Assembly: GCA_947494095.1 (NCBI GenBank) | Contig: CANLTI010000012.1 | Span: forward strand, 20,608-84,607 | Origin: an uncultured Pseudomonadales bacterium | GTDB lineage: Bacteria > Pseudomonadota > Gammaproteobacteria > Pseudomonadales > Cellvibrionaceae | Reading direction: 5' to 3' | DNA: 64,000 nt | Shown: positions 29,164 to 39,656 of the stretch, piece by piece | How the letters are laid out: each line of letters opens with the position of its first letter | How positions within the stretch are numbered: position 1 is the first letter of the stretch | The notes under the pieces: model-generated | Database searches by the model: none | Told to the model about the DNA's origin: nothing | Seen by the model: the letters and a program-made list of their open reading frames with translations, nothing else | Position numbers and translations under genes: made by a program

Positions 29164-30360
29164 ATGTCCTGTGGTACCCCTCTCGCAAATGATACTGCGA
29201 TGAATCAAACTGAAGATGCTGTTGCTGCTGAGCCTGTTAACCTGATGGGGTTGAGTGAGGCGAAGCTGATTGCTTTTTTTGAAAGTATTGGTGAAAAGAA
29301 ATTTAGAGCAACGCAAGTTTTAAAGTGGATTCATCAGTTTGGCGTTATCGAATTTGACGAGATGAGTAATATCTCTAAGGTACTACGCGAAAAGCTAAAA
29401 ACAGTGGCTGTTATTCGTCCGCCCCATGTGATTAATCAATGGGATAGCGTTGACGGCACACGGAAATTCCTTGTTGAGGTTAGCGGGGGTAACGCGGTCG
29501 AAACCGTGTTTATCCCTGATGGCGAGCGTGGAACTTTATGCGTTTCTTCTCAAGTAGGGTGTTCTCTGGATTGTAGCTTTTGCGCGACGGGGAAGCAGGG
29601 CTTTAACCGCGATCTAACATGCGCCGAAATTATTGGCCAAGTATGGATCGCGGCTAAATCGTTTGGTCAATTGACCGAAAAAGGCCCACGTAAAGTGACT
29701 AACGTTGTAATGATGGGCATGGGAGAGCCACTATTGAATTTTGATAATTCAGTGGATGCGATGAACCTCATGATGCATGACAACTGTTACGGTTTATCTA
29801 AGCGCCGCGTGACGCTCAGTACCAGCGGTGTTGTGCCGATGCTCGATAAGTTAGGTGACCATACCGACGCCTGTTTGGCGATTTCTTTGCATGCGCCAAA
29901 TGATGCGCTACGTAACGAGTTGGTTCCTATCAATAAAAAATACCCGATTGCCATGCTGTTGGCGTCTGCTGAGCGCTATATTACAGGCTTGCCCGATAAT
30001 CGCCGCAAAATTACGATTGAGTATACATTGATCGATCACGTGAATGATCGCCCCGAGCATGCCGAAGAATTAGCGGTATTGCTCAAAGATATACCTGTCA
30101 AAATTAACCTTATACCTTTCAACCCTTTTAATTTATCCAATTATAAAAGGGTGAGTAATAACGCCTTGCGCCGCTTTCAAACTATTTTGGTGGAAGCGGG
30201 CTATACAACGACCGTGCGAACAACGCGCGGAGAAGATATTGACGCCGCTTGCGGCCAATTGGCCGGTGCGGTCAATGATAAAACGCGTCGCAGTGAGCGC
30301 TACGGCTTGTCTGGTGTGGTTTCAGAAGACGTTGTTAAAATTATGACTCACTCTTCATAA
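29164..30360 (+). CDS. rlmN: Dual-specificity 23S rRNA/tRNA adenine-C2 methyltransferase RlmN
   Basis: This radical-SAM enzyme methylates A2503 of 23S rRNA and A37 of some tRNAs. The 398-residue product has the iron-sulfur cluster motif with Cys133, Cys137 and Cys140 ([12 protein letters not shown]), the SAM motif MGMGEPLLN, and a late catalytic Cys in [16 protein letters not shown] lies before the ATG. It lies downstream of ndk and upstream of pilW. Confidence 0.96.
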   Translation: MSCGTPLANDTAMNQTEDAVAAEPVNLMGLSEAKLIAFFESIGEKKFRATQVLKWIHQFGVIEFDEMSNISKVLREKLKTVAVIRPPHVINQWDSVDGTRKFLVEVSGGNAVETVFIPDGERGTLCVSSQVGCSLDCSFCATGKQGFNRDLTCAEIIGQVWIAAKSFGQLTEKGPRKVTNVVMMGMGEPLLNFDNSVDAMNLMMHDNCYGLSKRRVTLSTSGVVPMLDKLGDHTDACLAISLHAPNDALRNELVPINKKYPIAMLLASAERYITGLPDNRRKITIEYTLIDHVNDRPEHAEELAVLLKDIPVKINLIPFNPFNLSNYKRVSNNALRRFQTILVEAGYTTTVRTTRGEDIDAACGQLAGAVNDKTRRSERYGLSGVVSEDVVKIMTHSS

Positions 30361-30392
30361 CTAAAGCGCAAGACGATAATGGAGCTTCAACA

Positions 30393-31154
30393 ATGCGTAA
30401 AATAGTTTTAGCGATGTTCGTGTTTTTCTTAGCGGCTTGTGTATCTACAGGCGGCACTCATCAGGTAGATGCCGACCCTCGTAAAGCGCTGGATACACGC
30501 ATTGAGCTAGGCATGAAGTACCTTGACGCGGGCAATCGTGATCAAGCTTTAAGGCAGTTTTTAGAGGTACTTGAATCAGAGAGGAAAAACCCTGAAGCGC
30601 TAAAGGGATTAGCATTGGTTCACCAAATGAACGGTGAAATGGCAGAAGCCGAAGCAGCCTTCAAAAAAAGCATTCGATATGCAGATGACACCACTGTGTC
30701 GTCGGTTGAATTTAAGTATGGCTTGTTTTTATCTCGGCAGCAGCGCTATGAAGAAGCCATGGAGCAATTTGAATCTGTGGCAAAAAACTTAGTCTTTCCT
30801 CAGCGTGCGGAGTCTTTATATTTTGTGGGGCGCTGCGCGTTAGCGCTCGATAACAAGGTGCGAGCCAAAGCGGCATTTACTCATTCATTAAACCTGCGCA
30901 AAAATTCAGCTTCCCCAGCGCTAGAGTTAGCAGACCTTGCCTATCAAGCGCAAGACTACTCAATGGCCAAAAAATATTTAGATCGATTTAATCGATACTC
31001 TGAGCCCTCTGCAAGAAGTTTGTGGCTGGGTATTCGCATTGATAGAACATTTGGCCACAAAGATAAAATGGCCAGCCAAGCGATGGCATTGAAAAACTTG
31101 TTTGGGTATTCGCGAGAGTATTTGCAGTATAAACAGCTGATTGAGAATAACTAA
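30393..31154 (+). CDS. pilW: Type IV pilus biogenesis lipoprotein PilW/PilF
   Basis: This outer-membrane lipoprotein is the pilotin-like protein needed for PilQ secretin assembly. The 253-residue product has a signal peptide ending in the lipobox FLAAC (lipidated Cys16), followed by about six TPR repeats. Examples are AGNRDQALRQFLEVLE and GEMAEAEAAFKKSI. It keeps the standard position between rlmN and rodZ. It implies that the organism makes type IV pili, whose structural genes lie elsewhere. Confidence 0.92.
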   Translation: MRKIVLAMFVFFLAACVSTGGTHQVDADPRKALDTRIELGMKYLDAGNRDQALRQFLEVLESERKNPEALKGLALVHQMNGEMAEAEAAFKKSIRYADDTTVSSVEFKYGLFLSRQQRYEEAMEQFESVAKNLVFPQRAESLYFVGRCALALDNKVRAKAAFTHSLNLRKNSASPALELADLAYQAQDYSMAKKYLDRFNRYSEPSARSLWLGIRIDRTFGHKDKMASQAMALKNLFGYSREYLQYKQLIENN

Positions 31155-31245
31155 TGATAAACACTCAAGTTGCACCGATGTCTGTTGCATCTGCACCCGT
31201 TCATCAAAATGATGCGGTGTTATTGTGGTTTGTTAGGGGTGTGGT

Positions 31246-32382
31246 ATGAACGCCAAAACACCGACTGAGACGGCACCTATTTCATCAGTAACCGCTGAGC
31301 TAACACCGGGTAAGCAGCTAGCCGCCGCTAGGCAAGCCAAGGGTTTGACTTTAGCGCAAATTAGTCACACTACGCGAATTTTGGAATACCGTTTAGAAGC
31401 TATTGAGCGAGATGATTACAGTGAAGTGGGAGGCTCCTCTGCTTTTGTGATTGGTTACGTTAAAGCCTTTGCTGCGCAAGTTGATGTGCCCTCTGCTCCT
31501 TTGATCGCCACGTTAGGGGTTTATTTTAAGCAGCGAGAAGTCGCACAGCTGAGTGAGAACCCGGCTCCGGTGCGCGCTAAAACCATTAACTTTGGACCCT
31601 GGGTCGCCAGTGTACTAGCGCTGATGGTATTTTTGGGCTTAGGGCAGTGGTATATCACACAGCAAACGAGTGAAATACCTGCGGTGGTCCCGTCTGAATA
31701 TGATATTCAGCACAGCCAAGCGATGAACAATAAAAACCTAAGTATTACCGGCGGCGCGGCGGCTGCTGCGTCTTCGGGTGTTGTTCGCACCAATAATACT
31801 ACAGTAAAGCAAGAGCAGCCGTTGCCCATTTCGAGTGATATTGATGAGTCTCAAGCGCATAACTTAGTGGTGCAGCAAGCGGCTCCCGATAGCGCTGAAC
31901 GCAATAATACGGCAACCGAGAGTATTACCGCCAAAAGCATTGTAGCGACAAAAATGACACCCGAAGCCATTGTATCCGAAGCAACTGCATCCGAAGCCAT
32001 TGGGCCCGAAGTGACTGTATCCGAAACAATCGCGCTCAGAGGCGGCGGCAATGCAGATGTTACAGATAGTACAGCGGTTAATCATACGGTCACCAATAAG
32101 GCAGCAACTGATAATATACAGACGCCTCCTGCATCGCAGGGTAAAGACGAGCTTGCACTCACTTTTAGTGGTGAATGCTGGCTTGAAGTTTTTGATGCTA
32201 AGGGCTTGCGTTTAGTCGCTCGATTAGCCAAAAATAGTGAAAATATCACGCTTAAAGGGCAGGCCCCTTTTGATATTAAATTGGGTAATGCCCATTTTGC
32301 CAAGGTTAAAGTTAATGGTCGTGAGGTTGAGCTGTCGCTATCGCCAAACCGACGAGTATTACGTATACAAGTGGGGCCTTAG
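31246..32382 (+). CDS. rodZ: Cell-shape regulator RodZ
   Basis: RodZ links MreB filaments to the cell-wall elongation machinery. The 378-residue product has a cytoplasmic HTH domain (residues about 20-85, with LAAARQAKGLTLAQIS), one membrane segment near residues 117-135, a long low-complexity periplasmic linker rich in Ala, Thr and Glu, and a C-terminal beta-domain (ALTFSGECWLEVFDAKG). The linker contains degenerate 15-bp repeats. It is upstream of ispG, as in Escherichia. Confidence 0.93.
   Translation: MNAKTPTETAPISSVTAELTPGKQLAAARQAKGLTLAQISHTTRILEYRLEAIERDDYSEVGGSSAFVIGYVKAFAAQVDVPSAPLIATLGVYFKQREVAQLSENPAPVRAKTINFGPWVASVLALMVFLGLGQWYITQQTSEIPAVVPSEYDIQHSQAMNNKNLSITGGAAAAASSGVVRTNNTTVKQEQPLPISSDIDESQAHNLVVQQAAPDSAERNNTATESITAKSIVATKMTPEAIVSEATASEAIGPEVTVSETIALRGGGNADVTDSTAVNHTVTNKAATDNIQTPPASQGKDELALTFSGECWLEVFDAKGLRLVARLAKNSENITLKGQAPFDIKLGNAHFAKVKVNGREVELSLSPNRRVLRIQVGP
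31957..32031. repeat. Degenerate 15-bp tandem repeat in the rodZ linker
   Basis: Five in-frame units centred on YCCGAAGC-type sequence begin at 31957, 31972, 31987, 32002 and 32017. They encode variations of the pentapeptide SEAxx or PEAxx. Variation in copy number would change only the length of the periplasmic linker. Confidence 0.75.
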
Positions 32383-32436
32383 CGGTTTAGCTGGTAGGCA
32401 CCTATTAACTCGTAATTGTTAATAAATGAGCATGTT

Positions 32437-33549
32437 ATGCATTGTGAATCTCCAATAGTTCGTCGTAAATCTCGCCAAATTATGGTGGGTAATGTACCCG
32501 TAGGCGGCGATGCGCCTATTAGTGTACAAAGCATGACCAATACAGAAACGTGTGATATTGCTGCGACAGTTGATCAAATATCACGTATACAAAAGGCGGG
32601 CGCTGACATTGTGCGAGTGTCTGTGCCGAGCATGGAAGCGGCCGAGGCTTTTGGTCAAATTCGTCAGCAGGTGAGCATTCCCTTAGTTGCCGATATTCAT
32701 TTTGATTATCGCATCGCTCTGCGAGTGGCAGATTTAGGTGTCGATTGCCTGCGTATTAACCCCGGTAATATTGGTCGTGAAAAGCGTATTCAGGCCGTGG
32801 TCGATAAAGCGCGTGATTTGAATATTCCGATTCGCATCGGTGTAAATGCGGGCTCTTTAGAAAAAGACATCCAAAAAAAATATGGCGAGCCCACACCGCA
32901 AGCACTGGTCGAGTCGGCACTGCGCCATGTTAATATTTTGCAAAAGTTTAACTTTGAAAACTTTAAAGTGAGCGTAAAAGCGAGCGATGTTTTTATGGCG
33001 GTTGAAGCTTACCGCTTGTTGGCCAAAGAGATCGAGCAGCCTTTACACCTTGGCATTACCGAGGCGGGTGGCTTGCGATCGGGTACCGTTAAGTCGGCGG
33101 TTGGCTTGGGTATGCTATTGATGGATGGCATTGGAGATACCTTGCGCGTGTCTTTAGCGGCAGACCCCGTAGAAGAAGTCAAAGTGGGTTGGGATATTCT
33201 TAAAAGCTTAAAGCTGCGCAGCAAAGGGGTTAATTTTATTGCGTGCCCAAGCTGCTCTAGGCAAAATTTTGATGTCATCAAGACCGTCAACGAGCTTGAA
33301 AACCGCTTAGAAGATATAGAAACCTCATTGGATGTTGCCATTATTGGCTGTGTTGTTAATGGCCCAGGCGAAGCAAAAGAGGCCGATGTCGGTTTAGCTG
33401 GCGGCTCGCCACGCAACTTGGTTTACAAAGATGGTGAACCCAATACAAAGATGAATAATGACACGTTGATTGATGACCTAGAGGTGATGATTCGACAAAA
33501 AGCGCTAGAAAAGGCCAAGCAAGAAGCCGATCTTATCGCTAAAGCGTAA
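32437..33549 (+). CDS. ispG: 4-hydroxy-3-methylbut-2-enyl diphosphate synthase IspG
   Basis: IspG is the iron-sulfur enzyme of the MEP isoprenoid pathway that makes HMBPP from MEcPP. The 370-residue product has the TIM-barrel start [12 protein letters not shown]. The cluster cysteines lie in [12 protein letters not shown] and in [10 protein letters not shown]. The ATG at 32437 is chosen; the frame is open upstream to a TTG at 32416, but homologues begin near residues MHxESPIxRR. It lies between rodZ and hisS, as in Escherichia. Confidence 0.95.
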   Translation: MHCESPIVRRKSRQIMVGNVPVGGDAPISVQSMTNTETCDIAATVDQISRIQKAGADIVRVSVPSMEAAEAFGQIRQQVSIPLVADIHFDYRIALRVADLGVDCLRINPGNIGREKRIQAVVDKARDLNIPIRIGVNAGSLEKDIQKKYGEPTPQALVESALRHVNILQKFNFENFKVSVKASDVFMAVEAYRLLAKEIEQPLHLGITEAGGLRSGTVKSAVGLGMLLMDGIGDTLRVSLAADPVEEVKVGWDILKSLKLRSKGVNFIACPSCSRQNFDVIKTVNELENRLEDIETSLDVAIIGCVVNGPGEAKEADVGLAGGSPRNLVYKDGEPNTKMNNDTLIDDLEVMIRQKALEKAKQEADLIAKA

Positions 33550-33563
33550 CCGTTTTGACTAAA

Positions 33564-33593
33564 CCTAAAGCAGCGATTTAAGCGCGCTTTAGG
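33564..33593 (+). terminator. Hairpin between ispG and hisS
   Basis: CCTAAAGC (33564-33571) and GCTTTAGG (33586-33593) form an 8-bp stem. The next T-run (TTTTT at about 33602) is nine bases further on. Partial termination or a processing structure is possible. Confidence 0.4.
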
Positions 33594-33675
33594 GGCAATA
33601 ATTTTTAGGCATGACCGTTAACCATACATTTAAATGCCCTGCCGCGTGGGGTATTGTTTATTGATAGGAACACCC

Positions 33676-34953
33676 TTGAAAAAGATACAATCCGTAAAAG
33701 GAATGAATGATTTATTGCCGAGTGATTCGCCATTGTGGCAGCACGTAGAGGCAACGGTCAGTGATTTGCTCATCCGTTATGGCTATGGCGAAATTCGCTT
33801 TCCTATTGTAGAGAGTACTGACCTGTTTAAACGAGGTATTGGTGAGGCGACCGATATCATTGAAAAAGAAATGTACACCTTTAACGACCGCAATGGCGAT
33901 AGCCTCAGTATGCGACCAGAGGGAACTGCCAGTTGTGTAAGAGCGTGTGAGCAACATGGCTTACTGTATAATCAGACGCAGCGCCTATGGTACCAAGGCC
34001 CCATGTTTCGCTATGAGCGCCCACAAAAAGGCCGCTTGCGTCAGTTCCACCAAATTGGCGTCGAGACGTTTGGCTTTGCGGGGGCTGATATCGAGGCGGA
34101 GCTGTTATGCTTAACCGCGCGCTTGTGGCGCGAGCTAGGTATTAATGAGTACGTTACATTACAAATTAACTCCTTGGGTACCAGCGAGGCGAGGCAGCAG
34201 TATCGCGATGCATTGGTGGTATACCTCGAGCAGCGCAAAGAAGCGTTAGATGCTGATAGCCAGCGCAGGCTAACCACTAACCCTCTGCGCATTCTTGATA
34301 GTAAAGTCCCCGCGACACAAGCGCTATTAAATGATGCGCCGGTACTCAGTGATTACTTATCTGATGACTCGAAGGCACACTTTGAAGAGTTAACGAGCTT
34401 ATTAACAGCCGCTGGCGTCGCCTATGAGGTGAACCCTCGGTTAGTGCGTGGGCTCGATTATTACAGTAATACAGTATTTGAGTGGGTAACCACTCACTTA
34501 GGCGCGCAAGGCACAGTATGCGCCGGTGGTCGTTACGATTCATTGGTTGAACAGTTAGGTGGCAGGCCGACTCCGGCGTTTGGTTGTGCAATGGGTATTG
34601 AGCGTTTAGTTCTATTACTAACGGAACTCAATGCGGTGCCGAGTGGTCTTGATCAATCTGTTGATATTTATGTGGCAGCGGTGGGCGATGTGAAAGCTAA
34701 AGCGTTTGCACTTGCTGAGCAAGTACGCGATGCTATGCCGTTTTTACGCGTACAAAGCCATTGTGGTGGTGGGAGTTTTAAAAACCAACTCAAGCGCGCC
34801 GATAAAAGTGGTGCAACCGTTGCGCTTATTTTAGGTGAAACAGAAGCTACTAATGAGCAAGTCACGATTAAGCACCTGCGCCTCGATGAAGCGCAACAAA
34901 CCGTGATGCAAACAGAATTAATCAGTAAACTGCAAGCGGCCTTTGAGCTGTAG
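33676..34953 (+). CDS. hisS: Histidyl-tRNA synthetase
   Basis: HisS charges tRNA-His. The 425-residue product has the class-II motif 2 region ([16 protein letters not shown]), the histidine-specific [15 protein letters not shown], motif 3 ([10 protein letters not shown]), and a C-terminal anticodon-binding domain. The start is probably the TTG at 33676, preceded by AGGAA and followed directly by [14 protein letters not shown], where homology begins. The open frame continues upstream to 33634 without similarity. It is in the ispG-hisS-yfgM-bamB-der order. Confidence 0.93.
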   Translation: MKKIQSVKGMNDLLPSDSPLWQHVEATVSDLLIRYGYGEIRFPIVESTDLFKRGIGEATDIIEKEMYTFNDRNGDSLSMRPEGTASCVRACEQHGLLYNQTQRLWYQGPMFRYERPQKGRLRQFHQIGVETFGFAGADIEAELLCLTARLWRELGINEYVTLQINSLGTSEARQQYRDALVVYLEQRKEALDADSQRRLTTNPLRILDSKVPATQALLNDAPVLSDYLSDDSKAHFEELTSLLTAAGVAYEVNPRLVRGLDYYSNTVFEWVTTHLGAQGTVCAGGRYDSLVEQLGGRPTPAFGCAMGIERLVLLLTELNAVPSGLDQSVDIYVAAVGDVKAKAFALAEQVRDAMPFLRVQSHCGGGSFKNQLKRADKSGATVALILGETEATNEQVTIKHLRLDEAQQTVMQTELISKLQAAFEL

Positions 34954-35007
34954 TTTATTAACTTTATAACACCACAGATAAAAGCAATTACAAACTAGGA
35001 GAGTCGT

Positions 35008-35745
35008 GTGTCTGATTATTTAACTGAAGAAGAGCAAATTGAAGCGTTTAAGCGCTGGTGGAAACAAAACGGCGCACTGACCATCGGCGCGGTTGTATTG
35101 GCCAGTGCGGGTTACTTTGGTTTTGGTGCCTACGAAAGTGCACAAGAAAAAACCGCTCAAGCTAACTCTGCACTCTACGATGAGCTTGTCACTACGGTAA
35201 CAGCCGGTGATGATGCCGCGTTAACGGCGGCACAGCAACAAGCATTAACCGCCGCAGCCGATAAGGTCTTAGCCGCTGATAGCACGGGTTTATACGCTGA
35301 TCTTTCTCGCTTTCACCTAGCGAAAGCGGCTGTGGATGCGGGCGATTATGCCAAGGCACAAGAGCAACTTGAAGCCGTAATTAGCAAGAGCAAAACAGAC
35401 TCCTCTATAGACTTAGCAAGCTTGCGCTTGGCACGCGTTAAAGTGGCAGCCGGTGATACCGATGGCGCTTTAGCGCTGGTGGCTCGAGCACCCACTGATG
35501 CCTTTACGGCAAGCTACGCGGAAGTGCGTGGTGATATTTTGCAAGGCTTGGGCCGTTTAGATGAAGCCTATACCGCTTACGATAGCGCTGTTGCAGCGTT
35601 AGAAAAACAAGAGTCAAACAGCGGTATGCGCGCTAATATCCTTAAGTTTAAAATGGATAATGTGTCAGTGGCTAGCACCGCTCCTGCGTTACCGAGTATT
35701 AACCCTCATGGGGTTAATCCGCACGCTATGCCAGAGGGCAAGTAA
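35008..35745 (+). CDS. yfgM: YfgM-family TPR protein, ancillary SecYEG translocon subunit
   Basis: The 245-residue product has a short acidic N-terminus (DYLTEEEQIEAFKRWWKQNG) and one membrane segment at about residues 24-45. A periplasmic TPR-like helical region follows (GDYAKAQEQLEAV, GDTDGALALVARA). The family interacts with PpiD at the translocon. The start is GTG, with AGGAGAG (34997-35003) upstream. It overlaps bamB by one base (TAATG), so the two are coupled. Confidence 0.9.
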   Translation: MSDYLTEEEQIEAFKRWWKQNGALTIGAVVLASAGYFGFGAYESAQEKTAQANSALYDELVTTVTAGDDAALTAAQQQALTAAADKVLAADSTGLYADLSRFHLAKAAVDAGDYAKAQEQLEAVISKSKTDSSIDLASLRLARVKVAAGDTDGALALVARAPTDAFTASYAEVRGDILQGLGRLDEAYTAYDSAVAALEKQESNSGMRANILKFKMDNVSVASTAPALPSINPHGVNPHAMPEGK

Positions 35746-36980
35746 TGCCTGATTTTTGTTGTTTAGTGCGCAAGCTAAAAATGCTTGCGTGTTTTGTTTT
35801 TTTACCGGTCTTTTTACTGGCAGGCTGTACCGCGAAAGATGCTGCGCTAATTCCTGCTGAATTAGTCGCGTTTGAATCGACAGCGCATATTAAAACCGCT
35901 TGGCATTCGTCGCTTGATGGCAATGCACGTAGTACCGGCATTGGACCTTTTAAATCGGGCCGAGTGTACAGCCGTCCATTATTTGGTGGCGGTAGCTATG
36001 AGCGGTTTTATTTAGCCCTACAAGGCGACACCTTGTTTGCGGTCACCCAAAAAGGGCGTGTATTTGCTGTTAACAAAAAAAACGGCAAACGCTTATGGCG
36101 AACCGATTTAAAGCGTGAAGTGAGTGCGGGCATCAGCTTGCAAGATAACACACTGTTTGTCGCTACTATCAAAGGGCAGGTGTTGGCGCTATCGGCTGAT
36201 GACGGCAAAGTGTTGTGGACGGCGCAAGCCACAACCGAAGTGATTGCCCCGCCACAAAGCAATGGTCGTGAAGTATTAGTGAGTGCTATTGACGGCCGTT
36301 TATTTGCTTTTAATGCAAAAACCGGCGAAAAGCTCTGGAATTATGACCATCCTCAGCCGCTGCTAACATTTCGCGCACAAGCGTCGCCTTTAGTTGTCGA
36401 TAACCAAGCTTTTATTGCTTTTGATAATGGGCAGCTATTAAGTTTTGGTACCCGCAACGGTGATTTGCGATGGGCAACGCGTGTCAGTCAGCCACAAGGC
36501 ATTACCGAGTTGGAGCGCGCTGTTGATTTAGATGTAACTCCCGTTGCCGATGGTCCCTTTATTTATGCGGCAGGTGCTAATGGTCGAATTGTTGCTGTCA
36601 CTAAAGGTACGGGTAAAATTTCGTGGGCCGAAGATGCTAGTATCTTTAATGAGCTGTCATTAAATGATGATGCGGTATTTTATGTTGATGACAATAGCCA
36701 TGTATTCTCTCGTCGTTTAAGCTCGGGCACTAAAGTGTGGGAAAGTGATGTTTTACACCGCCGTGGTGTTGGTTCACCGAGTATTGTGGGTGGTTTTTTA
36801 GCGATGATTGATAGCTCTAATATACTGCAAGTATTAGATGCACAAACGGGTAAATTAGCCGCGCGTAGACCTTTGCTGGGTAATGGTTATGGCTCGCCTT
36901 TGCTGGTCGATGGCGATACCATTTATACGTTTAGTGATAATGGCTCATTAAGCGCTTATCGCATCACTGCTAAAAAGTAA
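35745..36980 (+). CDS. bamB: Outer membrane protein assembly factor BamB
   Basis: BamB is the lipoprotein beta-propeller of the BAM complex, which inserts outer-membrane proteins. The 411-residue product has a signal peptide ending in lipobox LLAGC (Cys28) and repeated propeller blades with the PQQ-like pattern, such as VFAVNKKNGKRLWRTDL and LFAFNAKTGEKLWNYDH. An ATG at 35781 would also give a complete lipoprotein signal. It overlaps yfgM by one base and is closed by a terminator before der. Confidence 0.94.
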   Translation: MPDFCCLVRKLKMLACFVFLPVFLLAGCTAKDAALIPAELVAFESTAHIKTAWHSSLDGNARSTGIGPFKSGRVYSRPLFGGGSYERFYLALQGDTLFAVTQKGRVFAVNKKNGKRLWRTDLKREVSAGISLQDNTLFVATIKGQVLALSADDGKVLWTAQATTEVIAPPQSNGREVLVSAIDGRLFAFNAKTGEKLWNYDHPQPLLTFRAQASPLVVDNQAFIAFDNGQLLSFGTRNGDLRWATRVSQPQGITELERAVDLDVTPVADGPFIYAAGANGRIVAVTKGTGKISWAEDASIFNELSLNDDAVFYVDDNSHVFSRRLSSGTKVWESDVLHRRGVGSPSIVGGFLAMIDSSNILQVLDAQTGKLAARRPLLGNGYGSPLLVDGDTIYTFSDNGSLSAYRITAKK

Positions 36981-36997
36981 GCTGACTAGGCTCTTTT

Positions 36998-37023
36998 AAA
37001 ACCTCTGCTATCGCAGGGGTTTT
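36998..37023 (+). terminator. Intrinsic terminator after bamB
   Basis: AAAACCTCTGC (36998-37008) pairs with GCAGGGGTTTT (37013-37023), with a single G-T wobble and a 4-base loop. It is T-rich on the downstream side. Confidence 0.85.
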
Positions 37024-37133
37024 GTTGTTTATGAATGTTGGGCTTTTAAAAATAGCCAGTATTTAATTTGTTTTATTGACTGTGTTTGGCTTTGAGGTTT
37101 TTATGCCTTTAGCAAACCAATTTGGTTAACTTT

Positions 37134-38729
37134 ATGATTCCTGTAATTGCTCTTGTTGGGCGCCCTAATGTGGGTAAATCCACGCTCTTCAACCGCTTAA
37201 CAAAGTCGCGTGATGCGCTAGTGGCTAACCATGCTGGGTTAACGCGCGACCGTAAGTATGGCGAGGCTGTGTATGATGAGCAGCGCTATATTGTCATTGA
37301 TACCGGCGGTTTAAGTGGTGAGGAAGAAGGTATTGATGCTGCCATGGCAGACCAATCGAGACTTGCCATAGAAGAAGCAGATTTAGTCGTGTTTATGGTC
37401 GATTGCCGAGCAGGTTTAACCGCAGGCGATGAGCAAATTGCACAATTTTTGCGCTTGCGCGATAAGCCCATTTTATTAGTGGCTAATAAAATTGATGGTC
37501 AAAATCACGATGTTGTTACAGCGGCCTTTTTTGAATTAGGTTTGGGCGATGTACACGGTATTGCGGCGGCGCATGGCCGTGGTGTGAACCAGTTGCTCGA
37601 AGGTATTTTTAAGCAACTCCCCGAAGCCGAAGTCGTCGATGAGCTAGTATCACCCAGTGGCGAAGCCGGTATCAAAATTGCTGTTGTTGGGCGCCCTAAT
37701 GTGGGTAAGTCGACACTGGTTAACCGTTTGCTCGGTGAAGACCGCGTAGTGGTCTACGATATGCCAGGTACAACGCGCGACAGCGTGTATATTAATTATG
37801 AGCGCTTCGGTCAGCATTATACCTTGATCGATACAGCAGGTATTCGCCGCCGTAAAAACATTAACTTAGCCGTAGAAAAGTTCTCTATCGTTAAAACGTT
37901 GCAGGCCATTGGTGATGCGAATGTTGTGGTATTGATGATTGATGCCGCTGAAGGTGTCGTCGATCAAGACTTACACTTAATGGGGCAAGTGATTGATGCC
38001 GGGCGCGCCTTAGTTGTTGGGTTGAATAAGTGGGACGGCCTAGAGCAAGAGCACAAAAGTTATGTAAAAAGTGAGCTTGAGCGCAAGCTCCGATTTATTG
38101 ATTTTGCTGACTTCCACTTTATCTCGGCGCTACACGGAACCGGCGTGGGGCATTTGTATGAGTCTATTGAAAAAGCTTACCACTCCGCTACCGATAAACT
38201 CTCAACCAATTACCTAACACGTATACTTGAAGGGGCTATCGCTACGCATCAGCCGCCGATGATTAATAACCGTCGTATCAAATTGCGTTATGCTCACCCC
38301 GGCGGCAGCAACCCGCCGATTATTGTTATTCATGGTAATCAAACCGAGTCGGTACCGGCGCATTATAAAAAGTACTTAGAAAAGGCCTTCCGCAAAGCGC
38401 TAGACCTTCATGGTACACCTGTGCGCTTGCAGTTTAAGTCAACCGAGAACCCCTATGAAGGCCGCAAAAATAAGCTGACTCAACAACAGCAAGTGGCTAA
38501 AAAACGTAAAATTGCTTCTATGGCGAATAAGCGCATGAAAGGTGCGCCAAAGGTGGCATCAAAAGGCGCAGGCAGCCCTTCGGTTGCGGGCAAAAAAGTA
38601 GTGTTGGGTAAAAAGGCAGTCATAGGCAAAAAAGCGGCTGTTGCTAAAAAAGCTGCGCCAGCGACTAAAAAGGCTGTACCAGGCAAAAAAAATACGCCTA
38701 CTAAAAAAGCCCCGCCCAAAAAGCGCTAA
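37134..38729 (+). CDS. der: Ribosome biogenesis GTPase Der (EngA) with long Lys/Ala-rich tail
   Basis: Der is the tandem GTPase needed for 50S assembly. The 531-residue product has two G domains, each with GRPNVGKST (near residue 8 and again near residue 185), then a C-terminal KH-like domain ending with [13 protein letters not shown]. Beyond about residue 456 there is a tail of some 75 residues made of repeats such as GKKAV, AKKAA and TKKA, resembling a histone H1 tail. The ATG at 37134 is chosen over the upstream TTG at 37122. A short Lys-rich end is known in Der proteins, but this one is long. Confidence 0.94.
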   Translation: MIPVIALVGRPNVGKSTLFNRLTKSRDALVANHAGLTRDRKYGEAVYDEQRYIVIDTGGLSGEEEGIDAAMADQSRLAIEEADLVVFMVDCRAGLTAGDEQIAQFLRLRDKPILLVANKIDGQNHDVVTAAFFELGLGDVHGIAAAHGRGVNQLLEGIFKQLPEAEVVDELVSPSGEAGIKIAVVGRPNVGKSTLVNRLLGEDRVVVYDMPGTTRDSVYINYERFGQHYTLIDTAGIRRRKNINLAVEKFSIVKTLQAIGDANVVVLMIDAAEGVVDQDLHLMGQVIDAGRALVVGLNKWDGLEQEHKSYVKSELERKLRFIDFADFHFISALHGTGVGHLYESIEKAYHSATDKLSTNYLTRILEGAIATHQPPMINNRRIKLRYAHPGGSNPPIIVIHGNQTESVPAHYKKYLEKAFRKALDLHGTPVRLQFKSTENPYEGRKNKLTQQQQVAKKRKIASMANKRMKGAPKVASKGAGSPSVAGKKVVLGKKAVIGKKAAVAKKAAPATKKAVPGKKNTPTKKAPPKKR

Positions 38730-38766
38730 CCAAGTATAGCGCCAGTTAGGTATAGCACTGGTCAAA

Positions 38767-38820
38767 GGTAGCGCTAATAGACAGTGCTAATAGATAGCGC
38801 TAATGCGTGTCAGCGCTACC
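38767..38820. repeat. Inverted repeat enclosing 13-bp direct repeats between der and rlmA
   Basis: Perfect 9-bp arms GGTAGCGCT (38767-38775) and AGCGCTACC (38812-38820) enclose repeats of GCTAATAGAYAGY with period 13. The structure lies between convergent genes and could be a bidirectional transcription barrier, although no T-run flanks it. Confidence 0.6.
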
Positions 38821-38834
38821 TCTGGTGCTCTAAG

Positions 38835-39656
38835 TTACAGGCGTTTATAACGGCTGATTTCAAAAGCTAGCGGCGTTGATAGCGTTGCTAGCTTTTTTAT
38901 GGCCTCTTGTTTTTCTTCGCTGGTACTCCAAAAATAGGGTGTCATTGTGAGCAGTTGATAAATCGATGCCCCTTTAATTGTCGCTTCTTGTTCGATCGTT
39001 GTACTGCCGAGCGGCTCAAAGTTTGGGTGGTTGTCTAGTGTTTTAAAGCCGTTGGTATGCGGTTTAAATTCATCATAAATACTCTCGGCTAGGCCTTTTA
39101 AGTGGTTTTTAGCCGGGCCTACAATAACCAGTTGGCCGCCGGGCTTAAGCACGCGTGCGGTTTCTTGTGGGTCGACTGGCGAAAAGACACTGACAGCACA
39201 ATCAAAACTTTGCGCCATAAAAGGCAAATCATAAGCACTCGCAACAGCCAATTGCGCGTAAGCTGGGATGTCATTATTTTTGCGTTTTGCTGCTAAGCGC
39301 ACGCCGCCTTTAGCAATATCAACACCGGCTAATTGTGCGCAAGGGTAATGCTGCTTAATTTGGTGGCCATAAAACCCCTCACCACAGCCAATATCTAATA
39401 GATTTTGGTCGCTGGCGTCATCTAAGGTGGCAATTAGCGCGTCGACTAAAAATTGGTAATAGCCTTGATTTAAAAAAGCTTGCCGACACGCCATCATGGT
39501 ATTGTCGTCGCCAGGGTTTTTACTGCGTTTGTGTTGCGCCAGTAGTAGGTTGGTGTAGCCTTCTTTGGCAATATCAAAGCAGTGGTTGTTACTACAGCGG
39601 TAGGTATTTGGTGTTATGGTTAGCGCCTGCTGGCAAGAGGGGCATTTCAATATCAT
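38835..39656 (-). CDS. rlmA: 23S rRNA (guanine-N1)-methyltransferase RlmA
   Basis: RlmA methylates G745 in helix 35 of 23S rRNA. The 273-residue product starts with a zinc-binding knuckle (Cys5, Cys8, Cys21, with Cys26 or a nearby His as fourth ligand). It has the family sequence FDIAKEGYTNLLL and a SAM-binding motif LLDIGCGEGFYG. Its start overlaps the stop of the upstream protease gene by one base (TAATG), so the pair is translationally coupled. Confidence 0.92.
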   Translation of the reverse strand: MILKCPSCQQALTITPNTYRCSNNHCFDIAKEGYTNLLLAQHKRSKNPGDDNTMMACRQAFLNQGYYQFLVDALIATLDDASDQNLLDIGCGEGFYGHQIKQHYPCAQLAGVDIAKGGVRLAAKRKNNDIPAYAQLAVASAYDLPFMAQSFDCAVSVFSPVDPQETARVLKPGGQLVIVGPAKNHLKGLAESIYDEFKPHTNGFKTLDNHPNFEPLGSTTIEQEATIKGASIYQLLTMTPYFWSTSEEKQEAIKKLATLSTPLAFEISRYKRL

